The translations under genes were made by a program, and so were the position numbers. The notes under the pieces are model-generated. The model was not told the DNA's origin and searched no databases. It saw only the letters and a list, made by a program, of their open reading frames with translations. Shown in pieces: positions 1-17,219 of a stretch of DNA of 64,000 nt (positions are counted from its first letter, which is position 1; every line of letters begins with the position of its first letter). This DNA is from Phorcus lineatus (Eukaryota > Mollusca > Gastropoda > Trochida > Trochidae): positions 2,209,027 to 2,273,026 of the forward strand of contig OV121093.1 in NCBI GenBank assembly GCA_921293015.1, given 5' to 3'.

Positions 1-337
1 AATCAAAGATCATTTCCGTATATGTCATTTTCTAATCTTTGTTCATGCAACTGTGACGCTACCTGCTACAAGAAGCTGCAAATTACGTTAGCGTCATAAC
101 AATGTAACGTCATTAACATCATAAGATATATTTATCTCGACTTCCAAAGCATTCCCGCATTTTTTAATTGTTGGTAATTAATACGGCACATGATAAATTT
201 TCTTATAACCCGTCCGTGTGAAATACAGCAGCAATATTAAACTAATGTAATACCGTTGCACGTGTGACGTCAAAATATTTTTTGTTTTTGACATTGTTAG
301 GACTGCCGTCACAATGGCAGCCAAGTCGCGGAAATAT
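1..337. other. Non-coding, nothing recognised
   Basis: AT-rich DNA with no supported gene. The only open frame here runs into the palindromic repeat at 338-531 and is not protein-like. Confidence 0.6.
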
Positions 338-531
338 CAGTCTGATTAAAATCAACCGTGTTTCGAGAAATAAAAGTTTCAAAATATTGACTCAATCTAG
401 ATTCGAACTCTATCTGTCTAGGCTATCTTCGTTGTTGAGAGGATAACCTAGACAATTAGAGTTCGACTCTCGAAAGAGTCAATATTATGAAACTTTAATT
501 CCTCGGAACACGGTCCATTTTAATCAGACTG
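338..531. mobile_element. Palindromic MITE, CAGTCTGATTAAAAT ends
   Basis: The two halves are inverted copies of each other. It begins CAGTCTGATTAAAAT and ends with the reverse complement ATTTTAATCAGACTG, and the arms share TTTCAAAATATTGACTC-type sequence. Each arm carries a GAGTTCGA-like box. Partial relatives lie at 16427-16500 and 29508-29600, ending in the same AATCAGACTG. No clear target duplication was found. Confidence 0.75.
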
Positions 532-2537
532 CGGAAGTGTTTTCTTTCAGCACACTGTCGGCAGTTATGCTTGGTTACTGAAGCCCAGTAATAAACAGAA
601 TAATAAACTTCCCTCCATTCTGTAATTATTAATATTCAATACGGCACATAATAAATGTTCATATCTCACCCATGGACACATTGTACCATAACTTTTCTGT
701 AGTGTATTTCAGTATTCAAGGGCAGTATCACGTTGTTTGAACATTTTTTATCATTCGATCTGGTATTGCTTCTTTTGATTAAAAAACAATGTCATGCGAA
801 TGGCATCATTTATTTGACTTTTCGTGTTATCAATTTGCTTATCTAAAAAATTAACGTGCTGCTGCCTATAGGGGTTATTAGAATATTCAGTAATTTGAAA
901 ACGTAAGTGGATTTATATTCTTTAAATTTTTTAAACGAATGTTTTATATGTTGCAGCGTCTGCAGTTTTTCATTGGTGGACGGGAGAAAGAGGGCGTTAT
1001 TTTTTTTATATCATTTGATCTGCATTTATACTGCACGAATGTTGCAAACACCTTACAATGACTCTATACCTTTATGACCTTGTTTTTCGTCTTAACTCTT
1101 AAAGAGTTACATTTCCTGCTACATGTCTGTAAATACGAATTCTATGTCACGAGTTGGTTTCTATTTCTGAAGAAATGACATAAAGTTTATGATATTCAAG
1201 TAAAAGACGTCAAAACGAGACAAATAAACTTCGTTTCCTTAATTGATGAAAATTGATATTTGAGTTTTATTTGTGTTGTCCGCTTTATCAAATAAAGACT
1301 TTATTTGTTTTTTGATACTTTAATGTTTGTGTTTAAAGTATTTATTACAAAAGGCAATGTGAATATACTTGTGTTTCTTGCTCGAGACTGTAATGTTCGT
1401 ATTCTGGGGAAATAAATGATTGAATCGGTATGGAGGTGTCTTCGTTAAACATACCTCTATGTAAATTGGCACTAACCATCAATGACCGGGTCTGGTGCTC
1501 AGTTCCTAGAACGTCAATAAAAGATGGGAGTTTTGCTTCCTTGCTCGGCGCTCGGGATTAATAGGATAGAAAATTGCTTCCTCATTCGCTGAACGGTGGC
1601 GTCAGAGAAAATTCCCAAACAGATATCAGAATATATACATAGCAAAATGAGAGTTATACCATTAAAATTGAAGCAATAACTTGTATTTTCATAAGTCATC
1701 GCTGACTTAATATTAATGTTGATATTTACAGCAGGGTTCAAGTTAACCCTGCCTAAACCTTACCTTGATGGATAATTGAGTGGTTAGTAAGGTGAATGGC
1801 GATAACAAATTAATATTCCTTTAGTTAAGAAAATATATAATACAAGGAACTTTTGGAACTACCATATCAGCAAGTTTAAGATAAAGATTAATTGAATGTA
1901 TTTGGCATAACATCATCTCCATGAGATTCGAGTTGAGTCCTTTGAGAGATTCGAGTTGAGTCCTTTGAGAGATTTGAACCAACACACACATGGTCTTGCA
2001 ACACCACCAGCAGTGACATCACCTACACCTTATCCCCACGACTACGGCTCAATGCAAAAGTGTAAAGGAAAAACATGTGTTCATCTTCTATACGACACAC
2101 GTTTCTAACACACACATATTGTGTTTCATTTCTTCTGCAAAAGTGAAAGGCTTAGTAAATGACATACGCTACAGAAGGCGAAACAGTTCAGCATAGATTG
2201 ATGCTACAGTGAAAACTTCCTGGCTAAGAAGTCTTACAAACAGCGCTAATCGTTACTTTATGGTGCTACACACCATTCAGTTCCTTCACGTTTAAAGCGA
2301 TAGTCTAAATAAATACCAAAATCGTCAAGTCGGCACAATACCATGTAGGCGTGAAAATAATTCTCTTCATAAACATTGTTACGGTTTTTAATTATAATAT
2401 TACACGCACACACTCTACAGCCACTATGGTGCAGATACAGGAGGTTACCAAAAACACATGAACTTTGTCACTTGCGGGCATTCGGCATTCAGGGAGTTAT
2501 GAACAACTTTACATTTTACAAGGAATCTTGTTGGCGG
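532..2537. other. Non-coding, repeat remnants only
   Basis: No supported gene. About 740-873 resembles the repeat family at 12599-12941 (ATTGCTTCTTTTGATTAAA, then GTGCTGCTGCC). At 1922-1977 a 25-bp unit (GAGATTCGAGTTGAGTCCTTT) is repeated about 2.5 times. Confidence 0.5.
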
Positions 2538-2644
2538 GCGTTTCCGATCTGACTTCGGCGTTAAAGGGGTCGTGTTCATGACATCGCTGGAGTTCAAAGG
2601 TCAACGGTCACAACCCCTTAGAACAGGACTCAGATCGGAAACGC
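2538..2644. repeat. Hairpin-forming inverted repeat
   Basis: The outer arms GCGTTTCCGATCTGA (2538-2552) and its exact reverse complement (2630-2644) enclose a second pair, TAAAGGGGTCGTG and CACAACCCCTTA. The nested pairing predicts one long stem. Origin is unknown: a small foldback element or a structured RNA are both possible. Confidence 0.6.
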
Positions 2645-3264
2645 GGCGAGGTATGTGTGATTATTTCGACGTGTTTTCAAGGCGCGACATAGCATCATCA
2701 GGTTAGGTTCGTAGAGCGAAACGAAATATACGTTTTTAAATAAGCCAGGAACCATAACAACAGTAAATAAATTTTATTGTGAAAGAACTTTATTGTCATA
2801 AAGCTTGATAATGTCACACTATCAACGACAATGCAACGGAAACAAAACCAAAGGATCCATGGATGAAATTGTCTCTATCGAGGCCAGGAATAAAGTATCA
2901 CTGGGGTCATGTCAAGACTGAACGAGTTGAGATTGATGGAGCTGGTGAAAAATCACGTGACTTCAGTGGAGATGTAGCTGATCGTGACTTTTTTTTATCT
3001 CCTGTATAACATAAACACGGCTTTTTTATATACATGTAACAATGCCTTGTCTTTAACAGTATCTTAGCTTGTGAGCCATACTTAGTAAAGCATGCACCCA
3101 CCTATGATTGAAAGGTACCCGCTGCCCGTGTCAGTGTGTCAGTGACCTGAATGTGATAGGTAGAATACTGAAACACACAACTCCGTGTCGTAATTAACAT
3201 ATTTAGTTAGCTAGTCAGGTAACTTCCCAAAAACGAAAAAACAGCCCATTTCAGGGTTGACTAG

Positions 3265-3743
3265 TTAAAGAGCCACTCCGTGATGTTCATAACATATTAT
3301 TTACCTTTGATACGATCCTAAATGATATATGTAGTGATATAAAGTCAAAACATCTTAACTTTTCATGTCCAAAAGACATATATATATGACAAATACTGGT
3401 TTTCCATGAAAATCTAAAAACAACCTTATAAATGAACAGAGGTGTAGATATCACGTCCAATATACATGGATACTAGTAATATAACCTAACAAACACTATC
3501 AACTCCTAACTGCCTTCCTGGCTGTTTTAGATAAGTCTCCAAAATTACGATTGACTATTTGACGCGCGCCACTGTCCGGTTTTCGATCATAATTGCGAAC
3601 TTTTACCTTCATATTGTCACTGTGAAAATCCAATAAGCTTTAAAATGTGTCTTTTTGGTAAGAGTCGATACTTCGCGATCAAATGACACCATTGATTAAG
3701 TTTGGTATATATGACTCCAACAACTCACGGAGTGGCTCTTTAA
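3265..3743. mobile_element. TTAA-flanked MITE, copy 1 (479 bp)
   Basis: Begins TTAAAGAGCCACTCCGTGA and ends with its reverse complement TCACGGAGTGGCTCTTTAA. A second copy at 56474-56950 has the same ends and near-identical interior (for example TGACGCGCGCCACTGTCC). The TTAA at both ends of both copies is what piggyBac-type transposition leaves; that assignment is inference. No coding capacity. Confidence 0.88.
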
Positions 3744-5455
3744 GGTTGAAATTATCTGTACCCTTTAAGAAGTTGATAACTGTAGATACGGAATATATCG
3801 ATTTTATCTTGTTGGAATTATAACATTTGGGGTTTCTGGTTCTGAACGACCATTCATACTGAAATAGGATACTGGGTTAATGTAACACATTGGACATACA
3901 GAGATTTTCAGAATATCTCACTATTGCAGTCTGGCATTTGATTTATGCTTAAAGGTAATCAATATTATCTAAAGTTGGCGACAGCGTTTTGACTTGATGT
4001 CAATTATGTAATTTCGTAGCTGCCGTTTTCCTCACACCTGGAACTTTAATCTGTACTGAAATTATCCGCTCTTTTTGAGTAAACCAAAAAGAAAAAACTT
4101 GTCGATTGGTTCACTAAAATCCGTTAATATGCGTAGAGGGAAATGAATTACCTGAACAAAAGGTTCAACCTTACACATATATATTCCATTAAAATGTAAT
4201 CATAAGCATGGTAAAGAAGTTAGTCTATTTTCTGAAACGTCGTAGATATTTTCAATAAAGAAGTTGCTATCTTGTGTATACCCCCTATATACCTGTTCGA
4301 ACTATTTTGGATACATTAAACATAAGAAAAATGCAACTCGATTATATTCGATTTCCCCTACAAAGAGTTATAACAACACACTAAGTTACTTGTCTGGCTT
4401 AATTAATGGACTCACCCTAACGAGTGTTAAAGACACTTCTATATATGTTCATCAAGCCATTTTCATAAACGATAAATCAATGTGTTCAATCTGGGCCGTT
4501 CCATTCTAAAGAGGGAACAGGCTAGCAGTAGAAGTACAGTAAATCATAATTTGCTGTAGGGGAAATGGATGTAAGGATTTTGGGAGACTACCTTTCACCC
4601 TTTTCTCATACCGAGTGAATAAACAATTACTCAATATGCATATTAATGTTGTATTGCTGATACCGTTTCGCATGCTGCAAAGATTGTCTATGAGCTTTGT
4701 TACGTTACTGTCCGGCTTTCCACTATGTTTTATGTGCTCTTCGTATACTACAAATTTATCTACTGCTGGAATTATATTTAATGAAAATATTACCGTAGTC
4801 ATAAACGCTACCGCAAACCAAATTCAGGACCGTCCTCATCATAGAGTATTTGACATCGTGTTTATCATAATAAAACAGCTGTTATCCCAAAACTGTTGCT
4901 TTTCTAATTTATATGTCTTCTAAATGCCATTCAAAACCGTTATCATTTTCAATTAAGTTTTGTGTATTTTTTCAAAGGTTATAAGTAGCAGTCACCCGTT
5001 TCACATTTACAATGAATCGACATCGTTTAAAGAAATGTTACCGTGTCAACGACATACCTCATTACGAGGCTAAATTAAGACGGGGAACATTTACAAAGGT
5101 GTTGGTTTTTCCTAAAAGTACACACATTGAAAAAAAAACATTTTCAATTAAAATATCTTACTAGTTTCACTACTAGCGAGTAGTGTTCTTCAGCACTGCG
5201 ATGTAAATGTCTTGTTTAGATCATGTACACAGAAATCGCCAACGCATGTTTGTATTCCTAAAACACACCGCCAAACGGGATTTAAAGACGTGCGTAAACT
5301 CACTACGGCCAAGTTAGTTGCAATCAGCGGTCCTTGCTGTTACCGTGTCACTCCCACAGTAACCACTTTCTCTATCCTCCTTCCAAGGGCTAAATACTAA
5401 ATAATTTAAGACGATTTTCATTTTCTTATTTTTTTTCAAATTACTTGTGTCAGCC
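3744..5455. other. Upstream region of the beta-tubulin gene
   Basis: Several short open frames occur here but none resembles a protein. The last 40 bases before the tubulin ATG are a pyrimidine tract ending TTACTTGTGTCAG, a plausible acceptor for a 5' UTR intron, so the promoter may lie further upstream. No TATA box could be placed with confidence. Confidence 0.45.
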
Positions 5456-9602
<4,147 letters not shown>

Positions 9603-9830
9603 TCACGTGACAAGGGGAGACTAACTTAGTAACGTGACCTGGGATGGAACTGGTTGTGTTTCCTGACCTGGGGCGGAGCAAGCTTAGTAATATGGCTTGG
9701 GACAAAGATAGCTTAATCATTAAACTACAATATGGTTGAGCTAGCTAAGTCATTAAACTATCATAGGGTTGAGCAAGCTAAGTCACCAAACCGACGTTGG
9801 GCTGGGAAAGCTGTATCATCCGACAAAGAG
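9603..9830 (+). repeat. Degenerate repeats starting at the tubulin stop codon
   Basis: The segment spanning the stop codon (GGCGGAGCTAGCTTAGTCA) recurs downstream as GCGGAGCAAGCTTAGTAA, GTTGAGCTAGCTAAGTCA and GTTGAGCAAGCTAAGTCA, about every 40-50 bases. The units look like decayed duplications of the end of the coding region and first UTR bases. Confidence 0.7.
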
Positions 9831-11340
9831 AGATATGTAAAATGTCCCGCGTAGCGTTGATTGATAACGAAAGGGTGTAAAATAGTTTTTGACGATTTTA
9901 AGCTGAGGGAGGTTTATTTTAAGTGTATCATTATTTGAAGATGCATCTTAAATACTCACATGACCCAAGACGAAGGCGACATCCATGGTAGAGAACAGTT
10001 GAATTGTTCCAGAACATAATGTAAGTAATGTTAAACTGAAGCCAGTGGTCTATTGAAAATCATTTCAAACTTGGGGATATATTGTGTTCATGGGTGAAGA
10101 TTGCGACACATCGACGCTGTTTAATATCCCTCTACCAGAGTAATATAAATACAAACTATTTACTTGATGAGGGTTACGATACCTTGTCCATTATTGTGCG
10201 TATAGTTGGGGATTTGTTTTATCTTTATAAATTTTTCGCATTAAAATCATACACAGTGATCTTGGTGATGTATGGCAGCATCTTACACTTAAAGTATATC
10301 CTTCATTAAATCATATATTTCAACATGGCCATTTATAAACAAATCTCAAGCAATTACAAATAGTTTTAGTGTTTCTTAGTCATTGCTATTAAACCAAAAA
10401 AATATCATGTTAACTTGAAGCTTGAAACCATACCGATTGTTAGTTTAGCATTGTTGTTTTTAATCTATCATTTGCTTGACAACATTATAAGAATCTTCAT
10501 CGAAGCGTATCATTTACAGAAATAATAAAGTTAACTCAACAAAGAACAGTTCTCTTTCATATTTCCACCAGCGTGGAACGGGAAGGTAATATTCTGTATA
10601 TTTTACGCCGCAAACCATGACCTGAAACTCACAGAGAACGTGTTCCCAGCTGGTTTAGAAATACTGGAATAAAGACCTGCAAATTTGCAAAGGTAAATTG
10701 ATCTCTCTTGAGACCCTGGTTAATTAATTCATCGATGAATAGAGTAAAAGTGGTCTACAGTAAAAAGGCAGAAGTGAGCACAGCCTGCAATTCGATGACG
10801 AAAAAGATTTGTGGTCATCTAAATCTTGGGTTAAATTTGAAGAAGCTATAAGCGGATAAAAACACGCAGGAAATAGTAAAACATACAGAAATGATATGTT
10901 GTGATTTGGGGTTTAACGCTGCTTTAAAGAATACAGAAATGAATTTTGGCCTCTTTTTGATGACTCCCCGTAGATTTTACTTCTAAAAGCACATTGGCAA
11001 CCCAGAAGTTACATTGATACTAAATGTGAAGTATCCGAGAAATTTTCCGGAAACGATTTCAGATGCATGACCTAATGACTGGGCGAGGTCAAAACCATCC
11101 CGCCCATCTTTGGGTAGTGGGATATATATGACTAAAGATAGAACTATTGGCTGTGTATCTCATTAGGCTGCATATAAAATATTGTGTAAGTGGCCACAGG
11201 GTCACAAAATCTATGAATTATGACCCCAATTACCTCTGGAGACTGCAAGCAACATTTCAACTTTCTGGGACTTTTCCTCCCAGAGAAGAATATGATCATA
11301 GTTTCTTGGGACACTGAACCTGGCACTGATTTTGTGAATT
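9831..11340. other. Tubulin 3' flank, non-coding
   Basis: AT-rich, no supported gene apart from the likely tubulin 3' UTR. A short SINE-tail fragment (GGGTTTAACGCTGCTTTAAAG) lies near 10909. Confidence 0.5.
10524..10529 (+). terminator. Candidate polyadenylation signal for beta-tubulin
   Basis: First AATAAA noticed after the tubulin stop codon; another is at 10668-10673. It would give a 3' UTR of about 0.9 kb. No transcript evidence. Confidence 0.35.
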
Positions 11341-11832
11341 AAGAAATAGAAGACGAGTTGTTGTGCATCTACCGTTGAATAAAACATAGCAGGTAGCATA
11401 AAACACGAAAACATAGAATTATATCAGGAGAGGTGTGGGTTTGCAGAAAAAGAAAAGGATTAGAGACGTAACGTGTCCTGGGGACATTTTCAAATTCATA
11501 TTGATCGTTCAATAAATTTGATTCTATTTATATTGGAGCGCCCACCCCTATCATGATAATGTTCTCGTCCGAATGTTCTACGGCGGGAGGCATCATTGTT
11601 TTAAAAATGTTTTTGTTAAAAATAGCATAATCTTTCAACTGTTTACATATATAAAGCAAGTTATTGTTAAGGGTATCTCATATAAGAAATAGAAAACTCG
11701 TTGTTGTGCATCTATCGTTGAATAAAACATAGCAGGGAGCATAAAACATGAAGGGCGCAGCCCTGAGTGTTTTATGCTCCGTGCTATGTTTTATTCAACG
11801 ATAGATGCACACCAACTCGTCTTCTATTTCTT
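11341..11832. mobile_element. Foldback element with 65-bp arms plus a solo arm
   Basis: Arms at 11684-11748 and 11768-11832 are reverse complements (AAGAAATAGAA, GTGCATCTATCGTTGAATAA, AACATAGCA) around a loop with its own GGGCGCAGCCC palindrome. A third, single copy of the arm lies at 11341-11405 in the same orientation as the left arm. Confidence 0.8.
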
Positions 11833-11974
11833 AAAGCATATCGTCGGTCCCATTGTTACCATTGTTTTAATGCCGTGGGTATCTTATATCATTACATAAC
11901 CAAATCTACAATTTATAATCCGTATTGTACAATGTGTGTGTAAACAAAATTTCAGTCTTTAATCAGGTGAAGAT

Positions 11975-12075
11975 TAAAATAGAGGCTTGATGAGCTTAAA
12001 ATATGGTGTCTGACACTCACCAAGAGGTCCTGGGTTCGAGTCCAGATTAAAGGTGATCTCACAATCTCTTCTGAT
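11975..12075 (+). repeat. tRNA-like segment, possible SINE head
   Basis: CTGGGTTCGAGTCCAG has the form of a RNA polymerase III B box/T-arm, with GATGAGCTTAAAATATGGTG a weak A-box candidate upstream. No complete cloverleaf can be drawn, so this is a SINE remnant rather than a tRNA gene. Confidence 0.35.
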
Positions 12076-12598
12076 GCACAAATACAAGAATAAAATAGAG
12101 GTAAAATTGGAACATGATTTATTTCCCATTCAGTACACTGATAATACATGGCAGAAAGCCTGTGACAACAGTCTGTCTCTCCGACCAGTAGAGCCTACAG
12201 GGGTCTGCACTTGCCAGCAAGGTAAGTTTAAATTCTTAATTAAATCTACCTAAACAACTCATTCTCCATCTCAAAGTAAAACATTTGTTATACGCTTATA
12301 TAGGAAATGACATACCATACTTTCTGATAAAAACTTAAATATATGACAAAAGTTTCACATTTGTTATAAATGCTGTTGTATGTGATAAAGAAACATTGTT
12401 GTACACTTTAATTTTAATAGTCACATAATTCCTATAATAAACAAGCTTATACCTCTATATCACAAAGTACCATTAAAATATCATAAATAATATATCTTTT
12501 CATAAAAACAGGTCTAAATCAATAAGCAATTGCACGGTTGTACCTTAAACACTTATCACTCAGATACCTCCAATGATACCTCCAAATGAACACAATGT
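12076..12598. other. Non-coding, nothing recognised
   Basis: AT-rich, no gene or clear repeat. Confidence 0.5.
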
Positions 12599-12941
12599 TA
12601 AAGGGACAGTAGTATGTGTTTTGAAAGATTTATTTTAATAAATTTTACCCAATGAACATTAGTTTTTGCAAAATGTGTTATCATCAGAGGGTAAAAACAG
12701 CTCATTACTCAACCCAGTTATCTGTTGTTGTTGAGGAAATATCAAGTATCAAGCAAAAACCACCGGTTGCCATTTTTGTGTGAACACCTTTTAATCATTT
12801 GAAGTTGGGAATGGATTCACATAACTTAACCGATCACTGGTACTGCTTCTTTAGATAAATAAACATTGTCATGCAATGGGAATAATTATTTTTGTTTTCA
12901 TGAGATTACTTTAACTTAAAAACCGGTGCTACTGCCCCTTG
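12599..12941. mobile_element. MITE-like repeat, AAGGGGCAGTAG ends
   Basis: Starts AAAGGGACAGTAG and ends CTACTGCCCCTT, its near reverse complement. Partial relatives lie at about 62950-63204 (sharing CATTACTCAACCCGGT, then GCTATAGTGCCCCTTT) and about 740-873. Confidence 0.65.
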
Positions 12942-13439
12942 GAACCCTAATTTGAATGTGATGGGGAAACCAAACCTAACTGGTTTCTTCCTTGTCTAAT
13001 GGATTGCACATACGGATTAAAGTAGGTAAAATGTCCACCTCCTACCCATGTTGAAAAAGATTTTAGATTTACACAACCTTCTCAAGTATACTGGACAAAA
13101 TAAGTTAGGAAATTTATTATAAATATCTCATCAGATGCTCAATGTAAAAATAAGTCATTATAGATAACTTCAGAATTTCCCTTATATTTTTTTAGAAGAA
13201 AATTGCTGAATAAGCACATATATGTATAAATGTTGATAACTTAATTCTAAAACAGAGACTTGTGTTTTTTAAAGAATCTAAAATGGGGCATAAAAACCCG
13301 GCGGGTTACTGTTAGTGAACATCAAACAAAAATATACAAATGTTTACCTTATCAAATCGCAATGCGTGAACTTATCTTACATTTTCACTGGAATTGTATT
13401 GATTTATCCTTACATAAGTGAACTCCCATTCTCTCACAA

Positions 13440-13650
13440 CAGAGGTAGCTCCTTCAATAACTATCTCTGTTCTAATACAAGCTTTTCTTAATAAAGTTTA
13501 ACCTTCATAAAGCACACGGAAAAACCTTTTGAATGATAACTTTCAAATGGAATCGCTGATTGCACAACTTAATTTGATTGCATCCACTCACGCTTCTAAT
13601 TTTCTTGACTGAGAAAGGCTTGTTTCAGCACAGAGGTTATAATGAAAAAT
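13440..13650. repeat. Copy of the GAGGTAGCTCCGTCATAAAT repeat family
   Basis: Shares with the copies at 47018-47400, 52395-52560 and 56108-56460 the order: GAGGTAGCTCC near one end, AATCGCTGATTGCACAACT, and a TTTTGAATGATAACTTT-like segment. Diverged copy. Confidence 0.6.
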
Positions 13651-13970
13651 ATTACTGAGATACTTCTGTTGGTAGAACATGGTGAACTCCATAATCACAT
13701 ATCAACAAAAGCAATGCTAATAAATTCATATGTCAATAGCATTATACTGTTGTGGCCGGTTAAAGACTCGTTACTCTTATATGAATAATGTTAAAGCCTC
13801 AAACCAGAGATAATGGCCAGTAACATGTTTACTAACATCTTATAAATAAGTATTTACATAACTCTTTCACCTATACCAGACTTCATAATTTCCAGCAAAT
13901 TATCTGTTTATCAGACTTCAGCCATCTGGCTTTTCATATTCTCCTGTAAGCATACTGGGCCTAGATTTTC

Positions 13971-14055
13971 GAAGCTCTCTTAGTGCTAAGATAGTCGTAG
14001 GCCAATGTTAAATGATGGTACTTACTTACGACTATCTTAGTGCTAAGAGAGTTTC
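13971..14055. repeat. 29-bp-arm inverted repeat, CTCTCTTAGTGCTAAGATAG
   Basis: Arms 13971-13999 and 14027-14055 are reverse complements around a 27-bp spacer. The arm recurs alone at about 40202-40235 and 54903-54935, so it belongs to a dispersed family. Confidence 0.75.
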
Positions 14056-16426
14056 TAAAATTTATGTCCTGGTTTCTAATATTCTTGAGATGTTGAGTAA
14101 AACCGTCAGCTGACATTCCAAGTGAAGTGTGGTAATGAATTTGGATCAGATTAAAGGATTACAACATTAGAGAATGTTCACAAAACAATAATCACTGGTG
14201 ACTTATTCATGGAATGACATTTTTTTGTGGTTGAATCAAAAAGGTGATGAAGACTGATGATTATTATGAAAGATGGGATGGCTTTGATTATCTATGTTTA
14301 CACACAATCAGTAGTGAACAATGATTATATATTATATGTACGAGACCAAACCTAGCAATATTTATGATAGACAGACAGAGTAAGTTTACATAGAAAATAA
14401 CTGTAAAATATGACTAATTATAAACCTGGGACAATTCAGATTTGTAAAACACTATAATTCTTTTTACTTTGACAAACTACAAAACACTAAATCTAAAGTT
14501 ATATTGAATAAATACTCAAAATGTTTTAAAACATTCTCCAAAATTATAAATTTCATGATTGTTGCTTATGAAATTATAAATAAACAAATAGTTTATATCA
14601 TAAATGCACTTCTCACAGACTCAAACCCAACAAAATACACTTTTAAGAGATTTCTGGGGCTCAAACAATGGTAAATTCAGTAGGAGACAGATTTTATGGA
14701 AAAGACTTTGCAAAAATTTGCTATGAAAGATGAAGAGTAAAACATTGAAGTTGAGTCGATGAAAGAATTCCTGTGTCTAAATGATAACAACAAGGACTGA
14801 AATATTAGCAATCAGGTTCCTCATATTTGATATCAAGGGGGAAAATGCATTAAAATTATCGAAAATTGACACAAGTACATTCAAGTTAAAATACAGTTCT
14901 GACAATAACACTTGACTTGATTTACAAGAGACTGTTTTTATGATGGGTTGTAAGTACTAACTCTAAGAACAAAAATTTCATACATTATGGTGGAAATAAA
15001 TGTTTTTTTTAATGCTCTGAAAAGCAAAAAACTTCTTTATTTGGGAAATTCACAAAATCTCTAAAATCTTTAACACATAATCTATATATTTGAAAATCAA
15101 TACCCATAAGTGTCTTGTCTAATTTGGCATTATTTTAGAAGAATATATTTCAAATTCACTAGAATAGAATCTCACTGCAGACTGGTAATCTGTGAGTAAT
15201 CTGACTGCATGTGAACTTTGCGGCCATTGAATACCAATAAAACTTTGGTAAAAATTGAATCAGGGTACAAAACTATACACTATTTGTTGCGCTTTGATTA
15301 TTCATATCTTTGGCTTCTGCTCTTCCTGAGTTAAAATTAAACTTGAAGAGTTTGTAATTATTTCCTTTGGACTCTAAGCACCTCTCCCTAACTTATAAAA
15401 TTACTTAGATTCAAAATAGTGAGCGAGTTATTTTTATGTCACTTGGGAAATATCTCAGCCATTAGCGGCGTTGTTTCAAAATAATCATATACTCAATATT
15501 GTCATTTTGCTTTGATAATAATCTTTAAACGATAACATACCTTGCTTTTGTATGAACTACCTTTTTTCCAGGGAACATTTTCAAGAAGTGGAGGACAGAT
15601 TCTCCAGTGTAATGAAAAAAAGACAACAATGGTAGGTAATAACACTTAATAACAGTGGAAACAACAAAGTAGCACTGATGTTTGACAAGCAACCAAAGCA
15701 ATCATATTGTTACAATTTACATATTTAATATTTCATTTTCTTACATGCTTGTTTTCTAAGTATTAGTTTTTCACAATACAAAGTGCATATTGTTTTTCTG
15801 TTTGCCCTTTGACTTTCTTATTAATGTAATGAACCTTGAACAAAATATTTCTTTACAGCTGAATTTCTCAAGATTTTGAACCATTCAATTTGAAATTGGA
15901 AACTTAGTCATTGATGAAAACAATGACATACTTCTATTAATGCAATGTTATAATGCTGATATATAATATTGGAAGACAATCAAGCTAAAACATTGTGTTG
16001 ACAACAAAACTGAAGTCTATGCTCTTTGTTAACATGATTTCCTAATAGCTAACTATATTAAAAACTTTATAAAAAGCAAGCTCTCAAACAAGTTATGAAC
16101 ACTTATAAATTTCATTTCATCAAATAAGATGTCATTATGCTATGCCTGCAGCACTAAGTTACTTGATACCATTTTTTTCCCAAAGGATATTGATCAGAAT
16201 GGATATTGTATCCACACAATTAACAAGCACTTTGCACGAGAAATTCATTTTGTCCAGATAGCAATCGTAAAAACTTAATTAATCTTTTAGTGGTTATATT
16301 GTTATTTAGGTAAAAATTCAAATGAAATATCACTAATGTGATAAAAGTTTTTAAAACATGACGTTGATTGTATGAAAAACAGCCTTAAAATAATATTAGA
16401 GATTTGTTACTGAGGATGGGGACCCG
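14056..16426. other. Non-coding, AT-rich
   Basis: No supported gene on either strand. A fragment near 15440 (GGGAAATATCTCAGCCATTA then GCGGCG) belongs to the SINE-tail family also seen near 29600, 32440 and 47070. Confidence 0.5.
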
Positions 16427-17219
16427 GGCTGATTAAAAATGGACCAGTTCCGAGGAATAAAACTTACAAGATATTGACTCAACAGAGATATGAAGTCCTT
16501 CTAACAAGGCCTTTCCTCTCTGCTTGGTCTGAGAACAGCTTCACTAGTCGCATGTTCTGATGCAAGGTCAGCTAGCCAATTGCAAGGTGTCCTGCTAAAA
16601 GCATCAGTAGCTAACTCCCGTAAACTGTTCATTTAACATGACCAATGGAAGGAGGTGATTGGTCTGATTATGACCAGGTTCTGTCTGCACTCAACTGGTA
16701 ACAGTCCGTACACCACTCACTATATGCTGTTGTCAGAGAGAATGCAGAGGAAACCCCTGATGGATCGAGTTTGTATCTCAGTAGTGGCAATATTGAGACA
16801 AGCATTCCCTTGAACATGGTTAATCTTAATCGGACTGGATAGGGACATGTTGTAGCGACACATTGAACACTCACGAAAGCTACTTTCTTCAAGACAAACC
16901 ACAAAATAGTTGAATTGAGATTGTCAAGACACAGCCTCACCTTCCACAATTACCATGTTCATTATTTTCAATAAATATCTTCACAGTCCTCGTCTTCTCA
17001 TTTATTTCCTACAACTACACTCAGATGCGATTGACACTCGATGCAGCCTGACTCACTGTTCAGATAGCAATGAACACCTTTCCCAAACTAATCGATAAAC
17101 TGAACTATGATATATACATGAATGATTAAATATATATGTATACCTGGCAGTTTACGTCACAGGACACAAGATTACAGCTACGGATATATCAACCAAAGAC
17201 GGGACAGAGAAACAAGAAA

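Noticed and set aside
4264-4923. Three open frames of 81-102 codons upstream of tubulin
   Set aside because: They overlap on opposite strands and look like random hydrophobic sequence with no splice context.
12000-12060. True tRNA gene
   Set aside because: Only the T-arm-like box is good; acceptor and anticodon stems do not pair.
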